DNA of 64,000 nt from Candidatus Endolissoclinum faulkneri L2 (GTDB lineage: Bacteria; Pseudomonadota; Alphaproteobacteria; Thalassobaculales; Thalassobaculaceae). Position numbers and translations under genes: made by a program. Each line of letters opens with the position of its first letter. Position 1 is the first letter of the stretch. The stretch covers positions 289,015-353,014 of the forward strand of contig NC_019566.1 in the NCBI RefSeq assembly GCF_000319385.1. The letters are read 5' to 3'. Below, in pieces: positions 41,748-52,582 of the stretch. The notes beneath the pieces are model-generated. The model did no database searches, had not been told where the DNA came from, and saw only the letters and a list, made by a program, of their open reading frames with translations.

Positions 41748-42982
41748 ATAAAGCGATTCAGTATTGTTTAGATTAGCTGTTACTCTATTCAAGTATACTT
41801 GAACAAGAGCAAATACTTTATATCGCTGCTGTATTTTGGAAGTTGATAATGTTGCCTATATGAGGTAATTTTTTACCTTCTAATGTTGAAGATGATATTT
41901 TTATATGTGACTAATAAGGAAATGTCTTTGCAATGGCTTTAGTGTTGTCTTGGCATGAATCAATGATTTGATTAATATTAGTTTAATCTTTAAATGATGG
42001 TTTAATTGTAGATTAATTATTAGTACTGATTATCTTATTTATTTCTTAGAAAACTAATTATGCTAACTATATCATAGTTTTATATTTTCTGATCAAAATT
42101 TTGCTGTTTGCCTTTACAAAGCTAATACTACAATGTAGTTTAATTTATGTTATTAAGTAATAAAATTATCTGCTGTGCTTGAGCTATCTAAATATATAGA
42201 AGAAAGCTTATTTAGTTAAAGTTTTTACATTGTCACATAGATATTGTTTGATTACTTGCTAGAGTAATATTTTTTACTTAAATTTTTGCGCTAACAGTTA
42301 TTTGTTTACAATTGCACAAAATAATCAATTAATTATTCAAGGATATTGTATAGGAAGTTATATTTAAAGGTAATTAAAGCTAATGACTGATGATTAAACT
42401 TGCAGCTTATGCTGATTAATGATAGTTAAATTTTTAATATTATTTTAAGTAGACATTAATCTTCAGCCATGATTTATTTATTTATCAAGAGCATTCGATA
42501 ATATTATCTTGCTGTAAATTTTTTACTCAAGAAAACAAGGTGATTACCTAGTTTAGATAAGGTTATAAATGACTAAGTAATTATTGATATTTGCAAAGTA
42601 CTGTTTAGTCGAATGTTGGAAAGAGATCAATGATTATGTATATCGTTTATATACTAGAACTACTAAGTAAATTATTTTTTACAACTACTGCATCATATTA
42701 AATATAAAGTGGATATCTGAGTTAGATCGATATATGACTGATGGTTATGATTAATTATTCCACTATAGACTTAATTTATTAGGTAAGTTTGTGCGCTATT
42801 GCAGTAAGTTTCTAATTCACAATAAACTTAGCAAATTATTTAAATGCTCATAATTTTAACTAAAAATTGATCTTTGCTTGTAATTAAAATATTTCGCTAC
42901 TTTCTTTTCTGAAAGAAATAACAATATCATTTTCAGCAGAAGCGCTGAGTACATTGGAATAAAAAATAAATATAGCTAAATA
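41748..42982. other. Convergent gap between dapF and hisS
   Basis: No gene. Contains the palindrome at 41789 and a 7-bp hairpin at 42901-42918 about 65 bp past the hisS stop. Confidence 0.55.
41789..41804. terminator. 16-bp palindrome after dapF
   Basis: TTCAAGTA/TACTTGAA without spacer, beginning 41 bp after the dapF stop. Flanks add partial pairing (CTCT with AAGAG). No T-run. Confidence 0.35.
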
Positions 42983-44356
42983 TTAGCAGGCGAGCATCTT
43001 ATTGATTGTTTCAACTAACTTAGAATTATTTACTACAATCTGCTTGCGTGTCGTCATGTCCTTTAACTGCCAAGTTCCGTTAATGAATTCTTTTTCACCG
43101 GCGATTATAGCTAGTCTAAATCCTTTACGATTGGCATATTTAAACTGCTGACTGATGTTAGTTTGCTCTGTGGCAATTTCGGTAGCAATTCCTGCTTGGC
43201 GTAGTCTGTTAGCAATACTTAAATAACGACCTAAGTAACTATGGTTAAACACAATAATTAAAACTGGCTCAATGCTAGGTTTTGCTTGCTGAAGTAATCC
43301 TTTATGCATCAAATGACTAATTAGGCGGGTTAATCCAATAGACATGCCAACGCCAGGTAACTTACGATTACTATAGAGGCCAACTAGATTATCATACCGC
43401 CCGCCAGAGCAAATGCTCCCAAGTGCAGGATGATTGGTTAAAGTTGTCTCATATACTGTGCCAGTATAGTAGCTAAGACCTCTTGCAACAGAAAGGTCAA
43501 GAATAAAAGTTTTAGAAGTTAAACCAAGACTATAAACTATCTCAGAAACTGTAGTAAGTTCCTTAATGCCAACCTTATAAGTTTCATTCGCTTTATGGTT
43601 TTGCTCTACTAAAGTAAGCAGCTTGTCGATTACCTCATCTACAGGACCTCTTAAGGAGGTATATGTTATGATTAAATCAATCTGATTATCTTTCAACCTA
43701 TACAACTGAAAGAACTGCTTGCGTATTTCATCTTGTCCTACTTTTGCTATTTTATCAATCAATCGCAAAGCGTTAGTGATTGAATTAGCCGGAATACCTG
43801 CACCTAGCAATAACCCTCCTAGTAGCTTACGATTACTCATGTGAATTTGAAATGGCCCGATATTCATATCTTTAAATATACCATCAATAATTATTGGCAG
43901 TTCAGCATCATTTATTAGATTTAGTGTTTGATCGCCGATAACGTCAATGTCGCATTGAATGAATTCTCGGTAACGACCAGCCTGAGCTCTTTCACCACGC
44001 CATACTGGCTGTATTTGATAGCGTCGAAATGGAAAAATTAACTTACTTGCATGTTGTGCTACGAAGCGTGCCATAGGAACTGTTAAATCAAAGCGTAGCG
44101 CAAAATTAGTTTCATTATGCTCATTAGCTATTCGATGTACACCGTATACTTGCTTTTCGATGCTGCTGGTATTGTTAGATTCTTCTTTTGCCATGAGCAC
44201 TTCGCGTAGCTCGAAGGCTGAAGTGTTTAATGGCACAGCTCCTGTAAGCTCGAAATGTTTTCGCACAATATCCTTATAATGATTAAAGGTGATCTGCTCA
44301 GTAGGTAATAATTCTTGCATGCCGCTTATAGAGCGAGGGCGGATCATAGCTGTCAT
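42983..44356 (-). CDS. hisS: Histidyl-tRNA synthetase
   Basis: HisS charges tRNA-His. The 457-residue product is a class II synthetase: motif 2 in PVWRGERAQAGRYREFIQCD (117-136), the His-specific region VARGLSYYTGTVYE, SICSGGRYDNLVG, and motif 3 in PGVGMSIGLTRL, then an anticodon-binding domain. Its motif 2 is not of the divergent alphaproteobacterial type I recall (PVWRNEKPGPGRFRQF-like) but of the more usual type found in other phyla and in eukaryotes. It may thus have another origin than the rest of the window. Start ATG 44356, with a second ATG at 44347. Confidence 0.93.
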   Translation of the reverse strand: MTAMIRPRSISGMQELLPTEQITFNHYKDIVRKHFELTGAVPLNTSAFELREVLMAKEESNNTSSIEKQVYGVHRIANEHNETNFALRFDLTVPMARFVAQHASKLIFPFRRYQIQPVWRGERAQAGRYREFIQCDIDVIGDQTLNLINDAELPIIIDGIFKDMNIGPFQIHMSNRKLLGGLLLGAGIPANSITNALRLIDKIAKVGQDEIRKQFFQLYRLKDNQIDLIITYTSLRGPVDEVIDKLLTLVEQNHKANETYKVGIKELTTVSEIVYSLGLTSKTFILDLSVARGLSYYTGTVYETTLTNHPALGSICSGGRYDNLVGLYSNRKLPGVGMSIGLTRLISHLMHKGLLQQAKPSIEPVLIIVFNHSYLGRYLSIANRLRQAGIATEIATEQTNISQQFKYANRKGFRLAIIAGEKEFINGTWQLKDMTTRKQIVVNNSKLVETINKMLAC

Positions 44357-44602
44357 AATTCCTTAGCAGATGGCAGTGTTTTATATGTCATAAATAGAAA
44401 AGCTAGTTTTAAAGTAAGTAATCACACAACGTTTAATAGATCATAAAATATTTATTTTAAAATTGATACAAGTATATATATAAACTTGCGATTGAAGTAT
44501 AAATTATTAAAATAATCTTTATCATAAGATCATAAAATTTTAACTAATAGCGGATATATGATTAAATTGGTAGAATATCTTGTATTAAGAATATTACTTG
44601 TC

Positions 44603-44638
44603 TCAGATATAATGCTTTATATAAAGCATTATATCTGA
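44603..44638. repeat. Perfect 36-bp palindrome upstream of hisS
   Basis: Halves 44603-44620 and 44621-44638 are exact reverse complements with no spacer, about 250 bp upstream of the hisS start. No T-run on either side. Confidence 0.88.
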
Positions 44639-46132
44639 TAGCTTTGTTCATGTTCAGCTGTTTGCAGAGCTAAGCTAACACTTGTAAAGTATCTAATAGT
44701 ATAAAGTTAAAAAGCAATCAACTTACTGACAAATAAAAATTGATACAGCTTTGAATCTATTTTCATTCTTCATTTCACTGCGATTAGATTAGTAATAATC
44801 GTGATTTAAAGTGGCTAACTTAGATAGTTAGAGAGTCAATAAAATCTTAAATTTTAAAAAATCAGACACCGGTTAATATAATTTTTTCTTGATACAAGTG
44901 TTCTGTAATTTATTAAAGCATAAAAATAATTAAGTAATTTTTATAATAAAAGTAGAATTAAATATAATTTGTACAATGCACTATTAGTGCAACTTGATCT
45001 AGTAGCATATATTTAATAAAGAAAATTTTAGTTTAATAACCTTTATTAAGGTATTAATTAGTAATAAACATGCCAGTAAAAGTGTTGTTATATTTTAGTT
45101 TTAATTATTATATCTTGGAATGTAATATGGATTTGTTCTTGATAAGAAAGTCAAATCTTTTTACAATTATTTGTCGAATATTATTGGTCTTTCTTCCAGA
45201 ACGGAAGGAATTTTACTGATGGCTATTTTAGCTTATATATACTTTAGCTAACACAGGTACTTGAACTAATTATAGTTATTAAATTAACTTAACATATTGA
45301 GTAGGTTTATTGTTTGTAGGTTATACTGTAGCACTTTTGAGAGTGATGAATTTAGATTAGAGTTAAACAAAATGATTAAATTTGTTATCATAATTTATAA
45401 TCCACAGATATCTTCTTTAAAGTTAATAAAATTAGCTTACAAAACATCTTACCTGATATAATTATTGTTTATTCATAAATTCTTCACATTGAAGAGAAGT
45501 TCTTTACGGTATTTTTTCAGGTATAAATTAATCTATTTAACACTCCATTCGATTATTTTTAATTACTCAACTAATTTTTTAATCTGTTCTATGATTAGAT
45601 AAAATTATCTAGCTCATAATGGGCTTTACTTAATAATATCCGATTAATTATCGATCTTGTGTAGCAGTTCGATTTTGTTGCGAATTAATATGCTGTAGAC
45701 AATTTATTAGTAGCTGTTAGATTATAATTTTTATAAATATATGATAAATTTTTATCAAAAAGTATTTTTCGCCATGATGTAGAAGTAAAATGTAAATTTT
45801 ATTGATTTATTATAAATTGATTTAAAATATATTGTTTGGCTTCAGACTATATTAAGTTTTTTCTGCCTTAAGAAGGCTTACAGCTAATAGTGATTTCATG
45901 GCGTGTTAGGTACAGTACAATAAATTTTATCAGAAATAAAATCATCTAAAATCATTGGAGAATACTACGGATAAAAATACTAGTATTTAGCAGATTTTTT
46001 GATAAACATAAAATTTATTCTTTCTTGCTTCGACAAACAGAGTGTTTTTTTCGAGAAGAAGATTAACGGATAAATTGCTTTATTGAAAATAAATCGATAA
46101 GCTTATGGATATGAATATAAAATCACTTATTA

Positions 46133-46178
46133 TGCAGCGATAATTACGAAACAGTAGTTTTTTATAATTATCGCTGCA
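46133..46178. repeat. 14-bp inverted repeat with G/C-richer stem
   Basis: Arms 46133-46146 and 46165-46178 match exactly with an 18-nt loop. Five of the outer pairs are G/C, unusual for this desert. Confidence 0.7.
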
Positions 46179-46886
46179 ATAGCTTGTTTATATTGATTAA
46201 ATTCATTGAATTGAAGTAAAAAGGATATTCTTTGATAAATAATCAAGCGTTACACTAATAATATTTGCAATATATGCTTAAAATTAGATAAATTCATTCA
46301 TAAATATTATATCTTTACTTAATTTCAGCAATACAATATTTAAAAAATTATTAAGGTTAATTACTATTAATTTTTAAAATTATAAAAGTAATTTGCTTAT
46401 CTGCACAAATTTTGCTTTTAAGCAAAAAATATTTTATTTATGATTATCAAATTTGATTTATACAAAATATTTATTAATATATTATTAAGTTAATAATATA
46501 TTAATTAGCGATAGATTTAATTTACGTCTTAAATTAATAAAATTATTTTTATTCTATTTGATAAATAATGCCATTTCGTTAGATATTTATCATCAACTGA
46601 ACAATTAATATTTAAGTGATACAATCGTTTGACTGTAATTTTATACTACTCAAGATCAAAATTATTTTATAGATAGAATATTAACGTAAATAATTTACGG
46701 AGTAAAATTTATATGTATTGATCATGTAAAATTAAATTCATGTTATTCTGAAATTAAATTAGCCATCATTTGTGAAAATGAATGTATAATCACTAAAATA
46801 AATACTAGTATTTTTACAAAAAATTTTTAAACTTTTGTGTTTTTTATTATATAAAGATATATTGATATTTAAGTTAATTATTAAGT

Positions 46887-46945
46887 TACTGTAAAATATA
46901 TTGTTGATAAACAATATATTAGTTGATAAGCTAACAGTTACAGTA
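46887..46945. repeat. Nested inverted repeats
   Basis: An inner 11-bp hairpin (46895-46905/46910-46920) is flanked by outer 8-bp arms TACTGTAA and TTACAGTA (about 46887-46894 and 46938-46945), so the whole can form a branched structure. Confidence 0.45.
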
Positions 46946-47154
46946 TTTGATTGATTTTATCAATGTAGTTTTTATATAGTAAAATGCAATAAGCATTTTG
47001 TTTTTCAGTGGAAGCAAACTGCAATAATAGATAATGTTATAACTATATTAAATATTATTTATTTTGTAACTATACTTTTTGAACATTTTTGAGTCATATA
47101 GGTAAGTTTACATACAATATAATTTATCTAAGAGATATTTCTATTTTAGCCAAA

Positions 47155-47243
47155 ATAGTAAATAATTTTTATTTACTATCGATTCTCAGTTTTTTATTAA
47201 AGTACACTGAATTGCAGATAATTTACTTTCAAAAAAGTAAATT
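47155..47243. repeat. Two neighbouring perfect hairpins
   Basis: First: arms 47155-47165/47169-47179 (11 bp, 3-nt loop). Second: arms 47220-47229/47234-47243 (10 bp, 4-nt loop). They are 40 bp apart, in the gap downstream of fchA. Confidence 0.55.
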
Positions 47244-47965
47244 GATTAGTACGATTTAAACAAAAATAAAAATTAAGTTATCTGTTTAAAAGATTTTGAT
47301 TAACAAATCAACGCTGCTCTTATGATTGAAACGTTATCAATCTTGCGATCGATTAAAATGTCAATTCTATTAACAACTGAACAATGCCAATTGTTAAATA
47401 AAATGGATAGAATTATTATAATTTCTGCTAATCACCATGAATTGATCGATTGATTTTTGTAACAATAAAATGGCGCTTGAAATAATTATGACATGATATA
47501 ATTAATCATGGTACGGTGAATAAGATAACAGGTATAAAAATCCACAAAAGTTTAATCAATTTATAATTTCTTATAGTTAGTATTGAGTGCAAATATATCA
47601 ACGTTTGATTTGCTACTAGCCTAGAAAGTAGCTAACGCACTACACTCTACCGGAGTGTTTATAAGAGATAATGGTTAATTTTGCTATTTAATTTGTCTAA
47701 ATTGATTACTGATTATCAATAAACCTGTAAATCCATAATGTTTATAAACAAAATAAACAATACACTAATTTTTAGCAGTTATCGTCAGCAAAATTACTAA
47801 ATTTAGGCTAAAAGAAAAAATTTTCATTTTTTTGATTATTTATTTTTAAATAGATTTGTATTCATAAATATAATTTATACTATAAATTCCACAGTATTGA
47901 TGCAGTAACTAGGACAATGATAAATTCTCCTAGTTAGTAGTAACTATAAAGTGGTTAGTGAATAT

Positions 47966-48571
47966 TTATCGCTTAACAGCATGAAACAAGTCAGATGCCT
48001 CTGTCATTAATTTAATTTTAGCGTTAGAGTAACTATTCCTTTTATCTTTTGAGCTAATTAAATTAAGATTAGCGTCAACATTAAGTAGTATAGAATTGCA
48101 AGATGTATTTAGCAAATTTGCACCTGTATAGACATCGCTAAGAATTGTTTTACGACAGATTGCAATAGACTCTACAGCAATCTTTAAGCCTGTTACACAG
48201 TGACTTGCAGCAGATATTGGTACAGCGGTAGCTTTTATTGCTGCTTCGTTTATCGCAAGCTGGCGATTATTGCTTTCTATTTCGTTGTTATTTGGTTTAT
48301 TTTTAGCTTCTATGAAGCTTGAAAAGCATTCAATATCTTCTATCAGATTAACTTTTAGCGCATCTAGTACAAATTGGCTACGCTTAATTAAATTAAGTAA
48401 TTGCCCTTTATTGTTTGTTTTTTTAATAGAAATCTTAAGTGCCATTATTACTAGTGCAATCCCCGTCGCAGCCGTATAAGCACCCACCGAGCCTCCACCT
48501 GGAACTGGATCATCACTGGCAATTGCTTCAAGGAAATTACTGATTGATTGTTCAAAAAACATGTTTGTCAT
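47966..48571 (-). CDS. fchA: Cyclodeaminase/cyclohydrolase family protein (FchA type)
   Basis: The family includes formiminotetrahydrofolate cyclodeaminase and the methenyl-THF cyclohydrolase FchA. From 48571 the product has 201 residues: FFEQSISNFLEAIASDDPVP near the start with the signature PVPGGGSVGAYTAATG (22-37). The remainder is helical and fits the family size. The ATG shares its first base with the last base of the folD stop (TGATG), so it is coupled to folD. Methenyl-THF cyclohydrolase is the likely role, converting the FolD product to 10-formyl-THF, the donor for Fmt and purine synthesis. A longer start at 48598 would reach into folD and is less likely. Confidence 0.88.
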   Translation of the reverse strand: MTNMFFEQSISNFLEAIASDDPVPGGGSVGAYTAATGIALVIMALKISIKKTNNKGQLLNLIKRSQFVLDALKVNLIEDIECFSSFIEAKNKPNNNEIESNNRQLAINEAAIKATAVPISAASHCVTGLKIAVESIAICRKTILSDVYTGANLLNTSCNSILLNVDANLNLISSKDKRNSYSNAKIKLMTEASDLFHAVKR

Positions 48572-49416
48572 CAAAAGTATCCTTGCATATTCATGCACTT
48601 CAAAAGATTGGAAAAAATAATTACTGAGGTTAATGATCCAACACCACCAGGTACGCTGCTATAGGCCATTACTTTATTAGCTGCTTCAACATCAAAATCA
48701 CCAACCAACTTATCGTTTTTGTAAGCGATCCCAGCATCAATAATTACATGCCTAGCTGTTACGTTATTAGCATTTAGTAGTCCTGGTTGACCAGTGGCTG
48801 TAAAGATAAATTTAGCTGGTCTAAGAGTATGAGCAAGATTCTTACTACGACTATGAACAATGGTTACAGTGGCATTCCGATTGATTAACATAGTCGCTAA
48901 CGGCTTACCCACAGTTGGACCACGACCTATTACAACTACTTGTTTTCCAGATAACAAATCGATTGTTTCGGCAAGTTTAATACAAGCTTGTGGTGCAGCC
49001 GGGCATATTGTTTTATTTTCTTGTCCTTGTTGAATAAGTGCTTGATTTAAAGGATTAAGTCCGTCTATATCTTTCTTTTGATCAATAATAGTCAGCACTT
49101 GGTTTTGGTCGAGGTCATTACGTATGGGAAGATCAATTATAATTCCGTGAATTGATTTATCATTGTTCGATACACGAATTAGTGCTTCAAAAGCTTCATG
49201 TTTTTTGTTAGAACCAAGCTCAATGACCTTCATAGCAATGCCCAGATTAGCTGCTTGTTTTATTTTAGAGAGGATATAAGGCTTAATTGCTGCGTTATCG
49301 CTAGCGATAATTGTCTGGATTGTTGGCTTTATACCTTTAATCTTATAAGCATCAACCTTTGCTTTTACTTCAATTTTTATTGAATCAATTATTTTATTAG
49401 CCTTGATTCTCATCAT
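48571..49416 (-). CDS. folD: Methylene-THF dehydrogenase (FolD family)
   Basis: FolD normally has two activities: methylene-THF dehydrogenase and methenyl-THF cyclohydrolase. The 281-residue product has the dinucleotide-binding VVVIGRGPTVGKP and the end SVPGGVGSLT. Active-site Tyr and Lys are kept (Y47, K51 in PYILSK), as is the Asp in DIDGLNP (D118). But the GILVQLPLP segment reads GIIIDLPIR (91-99): the Gln important for the cyclohydrolase reaction is Asp (D95). PCTP is also changed (CPAAP). Dehydrogenase activity is plausible, cyclohydrolase less so; fchA, coupled directly downstream, would supply it. Start is one of two adjacent ATGs (49416 or 49413). Confidence 0.93.
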   Translation of the reverse strand: MMRIKANKIIDSIKIEVKAKVDAYKIKGIKPTIQTIIASDNAAIKPYILSKIKQAANLGIAMKVIELGSNKKHEAFEALIRVSNNDKSIHGIIIDLPIRNDLDQNQVLTIIDQKKDIDGLNPLNQALIQQGQENKTICPAAPQACIKLAETIDLLSGKQVVVIGRGPTVGKPLATMLINRNATVTIVHSRSKNLAHTLRPAKFIFTATGQPGLLNANNVTARHVIIDAGIAYKNDKLVGDFDVEAANKVMAYSSVPGGVGSLTSVIIFSNLLKCMNMQGYF

Positions 49417-50531
49417 AAACTTTACTCTTATTATCCAATAATGTTGAAACTATAGGACACATTTTTTTTGAAGCTCTGTTGTCCTGGAGGTGATTGTTAA
49501 AATTTGGATATTTACCACTCATCGAGAACCGATATTGATGTTGAGTAGAAAAAGTGAAAGTCTGTTATATTAAGATGTTTTATCTAAAAATTATGTCCTC
49601 AGTTTATAAATTTTATTGTAAATAGTACCTGCTATTGGTTTAGCATTTACGGGAAACAAACTTAATGGTATTAGCTAATGTTAATACAAATGAACCAGTA
49701 AGTAGAAAATATTTTATTTTAAAGGTAATAAAGCAATAGTAAAAGCTTGCAGCTTAGCGAAGAAAAAGAATTTATTGCTGACTGCAGGTCTTATTATTGA
49801 AAATAATGCATTTTCTAGAACATTCCTGCTCAGAAATGAGTTCAATATTTGATTAAATAATTATACTAAATTATAAACGTTCAGAAAAACATTGCTAATG
49901 TACAGTAAATTAACTTTAATGTATACTGCTATTTCTATTTTGTATTAATCTTTTGGTTGATGAAAAGAAAATTAAGAATAGTTTTTAATATTAAGTGGAG
50001 CAATTGGTGCGATATGCTTTATTAGAAGCGTGTAATTATCTAGATATGATATAAGATAATTTTTTTATTAAATTGATTGATTAGCTTTTTGCTTATTCGT
50101 TATTTGTATTCTATATTATAAGGATAATATTCAATTAATGGACAAAATTTTTTCTCTTATATTGAATAATAAATGGCAAAAACATATAAAGAATGTTATT
50201 TCAAGTAAGCCAAATTAAAGCACAATAAGTATTCATAGTATCAAATTATATTACTTAATCTTATTCTAGTCAGATTATTATTGATATAATAGCCATTGTA
50301 TGCCTTACGTAATTGCCTTTTTAGTATAAAAAAGTAAATTTATAAATAATACTTAATATACGATTAATGTATACTACTTTTACAACAAATACATTATGTT
50401 GCTTTACTCACAAAGTATCTGTAGCCAATGATCGTATATTGATAATACTTGATCCAATAAACTTACTACGGTTGTTGCCCCATATTATAGGTTGCATTGT
50501 ATAATAGTCTATTAAGCCTTTTTCATTAAAG

Positions 50532-50564
50532 TTTACTTACGCTGTAAGTAAAAAATTTTTTTAT
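50532..50564. terminator. Orphan terminator-like hairpin
   Basis: Arms 50532-50540 and 50544-50552 match over 9 bp with a 3-nt loop, followed by AAAA and then seven T on the plus strand. No plus-strand gene lies upstream for over 12 kb except small unsupported frames. Confidence 0.4.
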
Positions 50565-51231
50565 GTAGAAAAAATAGAATATTTATGTTTGCTTAAAAGG
50601 ATAAATTATATAATCAATTAAGTTGCCTTATTGATATAAGGCGATAAGTAAAGCTAATTCATTAATTAGTTTTATAATTTCTAGTGCAGATTGTAATTTT
50701 ATTATACGTAGTTTATTAAAAAAATAACTTTATATTACATAATATAGTTTAGGTTATATCTAACCTTCACTTTGTGACACAATAAAAATTATAGACATAA
50801 TGAATAATAAGATAAAACAGTACTTAAATCAATTAGTTTAGTTGATAATTATAATGCTAAACAAAATTGATAATAGTATTATATATCTAAATGCAAAGAT
50901 ATCACAAGTAAAAATTATTCTTAATAATAAATTTTAGATATAAATTTATTTCGTTAACTATTGTTAGTATGTAATACTATATTAAAGATGATAATTACTT
51001 CAATACAGCCATTTCTTACATCTAAGCGAGGATAAACATAAAATGCCATGCTCGGCTATTTATTAATAAAATAATACAAGTAACCTTTAACACTAACATT
51101 TTGTAGCGCTACGAGTAATAATTGATCATAAATATTATTTAATTAAACCGGAAATAGCAATAAAAGTGGCAATGAATACTATTTTAGGGTTTAAATAATT
51201 TATTTGAGTTAAGCAAAATTAATTAGCTCGC

Positions 51232-51271
51232 TCACAGTAATGAAATTATAATTTCATTACTGTGATTTTTT
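51232..51271 (+). terminator. 34-bp perfect palindrome with T-run, orphan terminator
   Basis: Halves 51232-51248 and 51249-51265 are exact reverse complements; six T follow directly (51266-51271). This is a near-ideal plus-strand terminator shape for an AT-rich genome, yet no plus-strand gene precedes it in the 2.2-kb gap. On the minus strand it lies 400 bp past argB without a T-run. Confidence 0.6.
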
Positions 51272-51667
51272 AAAAATTTATAGCAAACTCAGTAATTTAC
51301 TTCTATTATGTCAAATGTATTTGGTCTAAATGCTAATAAATAAATTGATAATCACAAACAAAACTTACAATTGTTCAAAGCTTGTCGATCAAAGCAGGAT
51401 AGAATCAGTCAGCCCGTTTAGTTTAATAATGATAAAGAAGTTATTGCCATTTGCAGTAAAAAATCTATATAGCTTGACTATACATGTATAAATTATTATG
51501 GCATTGGATCTTTTACCTACATAGATCTTCGTTGGAGAATTTGATTCGTTAATTATTGTTATAATTTTTAAGATTAAATCCTCCTATATATCCTTATCAA
51601 AAATATAATTAAACTCAATCAAAACTATTTTTATGCTATATTTAGCTAATGTAATAGCTATGCTGTT

Positions 51668-52582
51668 TTAGTCGCATCGAATCCAAGTACCCATACCATG
51701 ATTAGTAAATAATTCCAACAATACACCATTTTGAACTCTACCGTCTATTATCACAGCACCCTCAGCACCACATTCTACAGCTTTTATGCATGTTTCAACC
51801 TTAGGTATCATACCGTTAAAGATTATCCCCTCATCAATTAATTTACGGGCTTGAGATACAGTAAGTTCTGGAATCAGACAGCCATTTTTATCTAGCACCC
51901 CTTCTAAATCAGTCAACAACATAAATCGGCTAGCATCAATGGCAGCAGCAATCGCACCAGCAGCGGTATCAGCATTAATATTGTATGTTTTACCATCATA
52001 GCCAAGCCCAATCGGTGCTACTATTGGGATCAGATCTTGCAATGCTAGTGAACGCAATAAGGAAGCATCTACTTTATTAGGTTCACCCACAAATCCAAGA
52101 TCTATTGCTGTTTTTATCTTGCTATTTGGTTCAACCTTGTTAAGAAAAAGTTTTTTTGCCTGAATTAGTCCAGCATCTTTGCCGGACAAGCCAATAGCTT
52201 TCCCACCAGCTTGAGTAACGGCAGAGACTATGGACTTGTTAATAAAACCAGATAATACCATCTCGATAATTTCTACTGTCATTTGATTAGTTATTCGAAG
52301 GCCATCTATAAACTCGCTCTTAATATCAAGTCGCTTAAGCATATTTGTAATTTGCGGCCCACCGCCATGCACTACAACTGGATTCATGCCTACTTGCTGC
52401 AGCAATACCATATCTGCAGCAAAATTTAGTGCTAAATTATTGTCAACCATCGCATGACCGCCATATTTTATAACTACAGTTTTGCCCGAATATTGGCGCA
52501 TAAAGGGCAGTGCTTCAGTAAGAATATTTGCTTTAGACAACCAATCTGTCTGTCTTTTAAGATCAATCGGCTTACTGGTCAT
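51668..52582 (-). CDS. argB: N-acetylglutamate kinase
   Basis: ArgB phosphorylates N-acetylglutamate in the second step of arginine synthesis. The 304-residue product shows KTVVIKYGGHAMVD, VVVHGGGPQITNML, the substrate loop in KSEFIDGLRITNQMTVEI, INADTAAGAIAAAI and GMIPKVETCIKAVECGAEGA, all family signatures. Length is normal. GGAA stands nine bases before the ATG. It is the only arginine gene in the window; others would be scattered elsewhere. Confidence 0.96.
   Translation of the reverse strand: MTSKPIDLKRQTDWLSKANILTEALPFMRQYSGKTVVIKYGGHAMVDNNLALNFAADMVLLQQVGMNPVVVHGGGPQITNMLKRLDIKSEFIDGLRITNQMTVEIIEMVLSGFINKSIVSAVTQAGGKAIGLSGKDAGLIQAKKLFLNKVEPNSKIKTAIDLGFVGEPNKVDASLLRSLALQDLIPIVAPIGLGYDGKTYNINADTAAGAIAAAIDASRFMLLTDLEGVLDKNGCLIPELTVSQARKLIDEGIIFNGMIPKVETCIKAVECGAEGAVIIDGRVQNGVLLELFTNHGMGTWIRCD

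Larger units (their letters stand above)
44357..47965. other. 3.6-kb gene desert between hisS and fchA
   Basis: The longest gap in the window. No coding region or known RNA gene could be supported. It contains the palindrome at 44603, inverted repeats at 46133, 46887 and 47155-47243, an 8-bp hairpin at 46410-46427 and a 9-bp hairpin (47906-47914/47928-47936) 30 bp after the fchA stop. Confidence 0.65.
49417..51667. other. 2.3-kb gene-free interval between folD and argB
   Basis: No coding region supported. Contains hairpins at 50532, 50625-50642 (7-bp arms, GCC/GGC core) and 51232. Confidence 0.6.
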
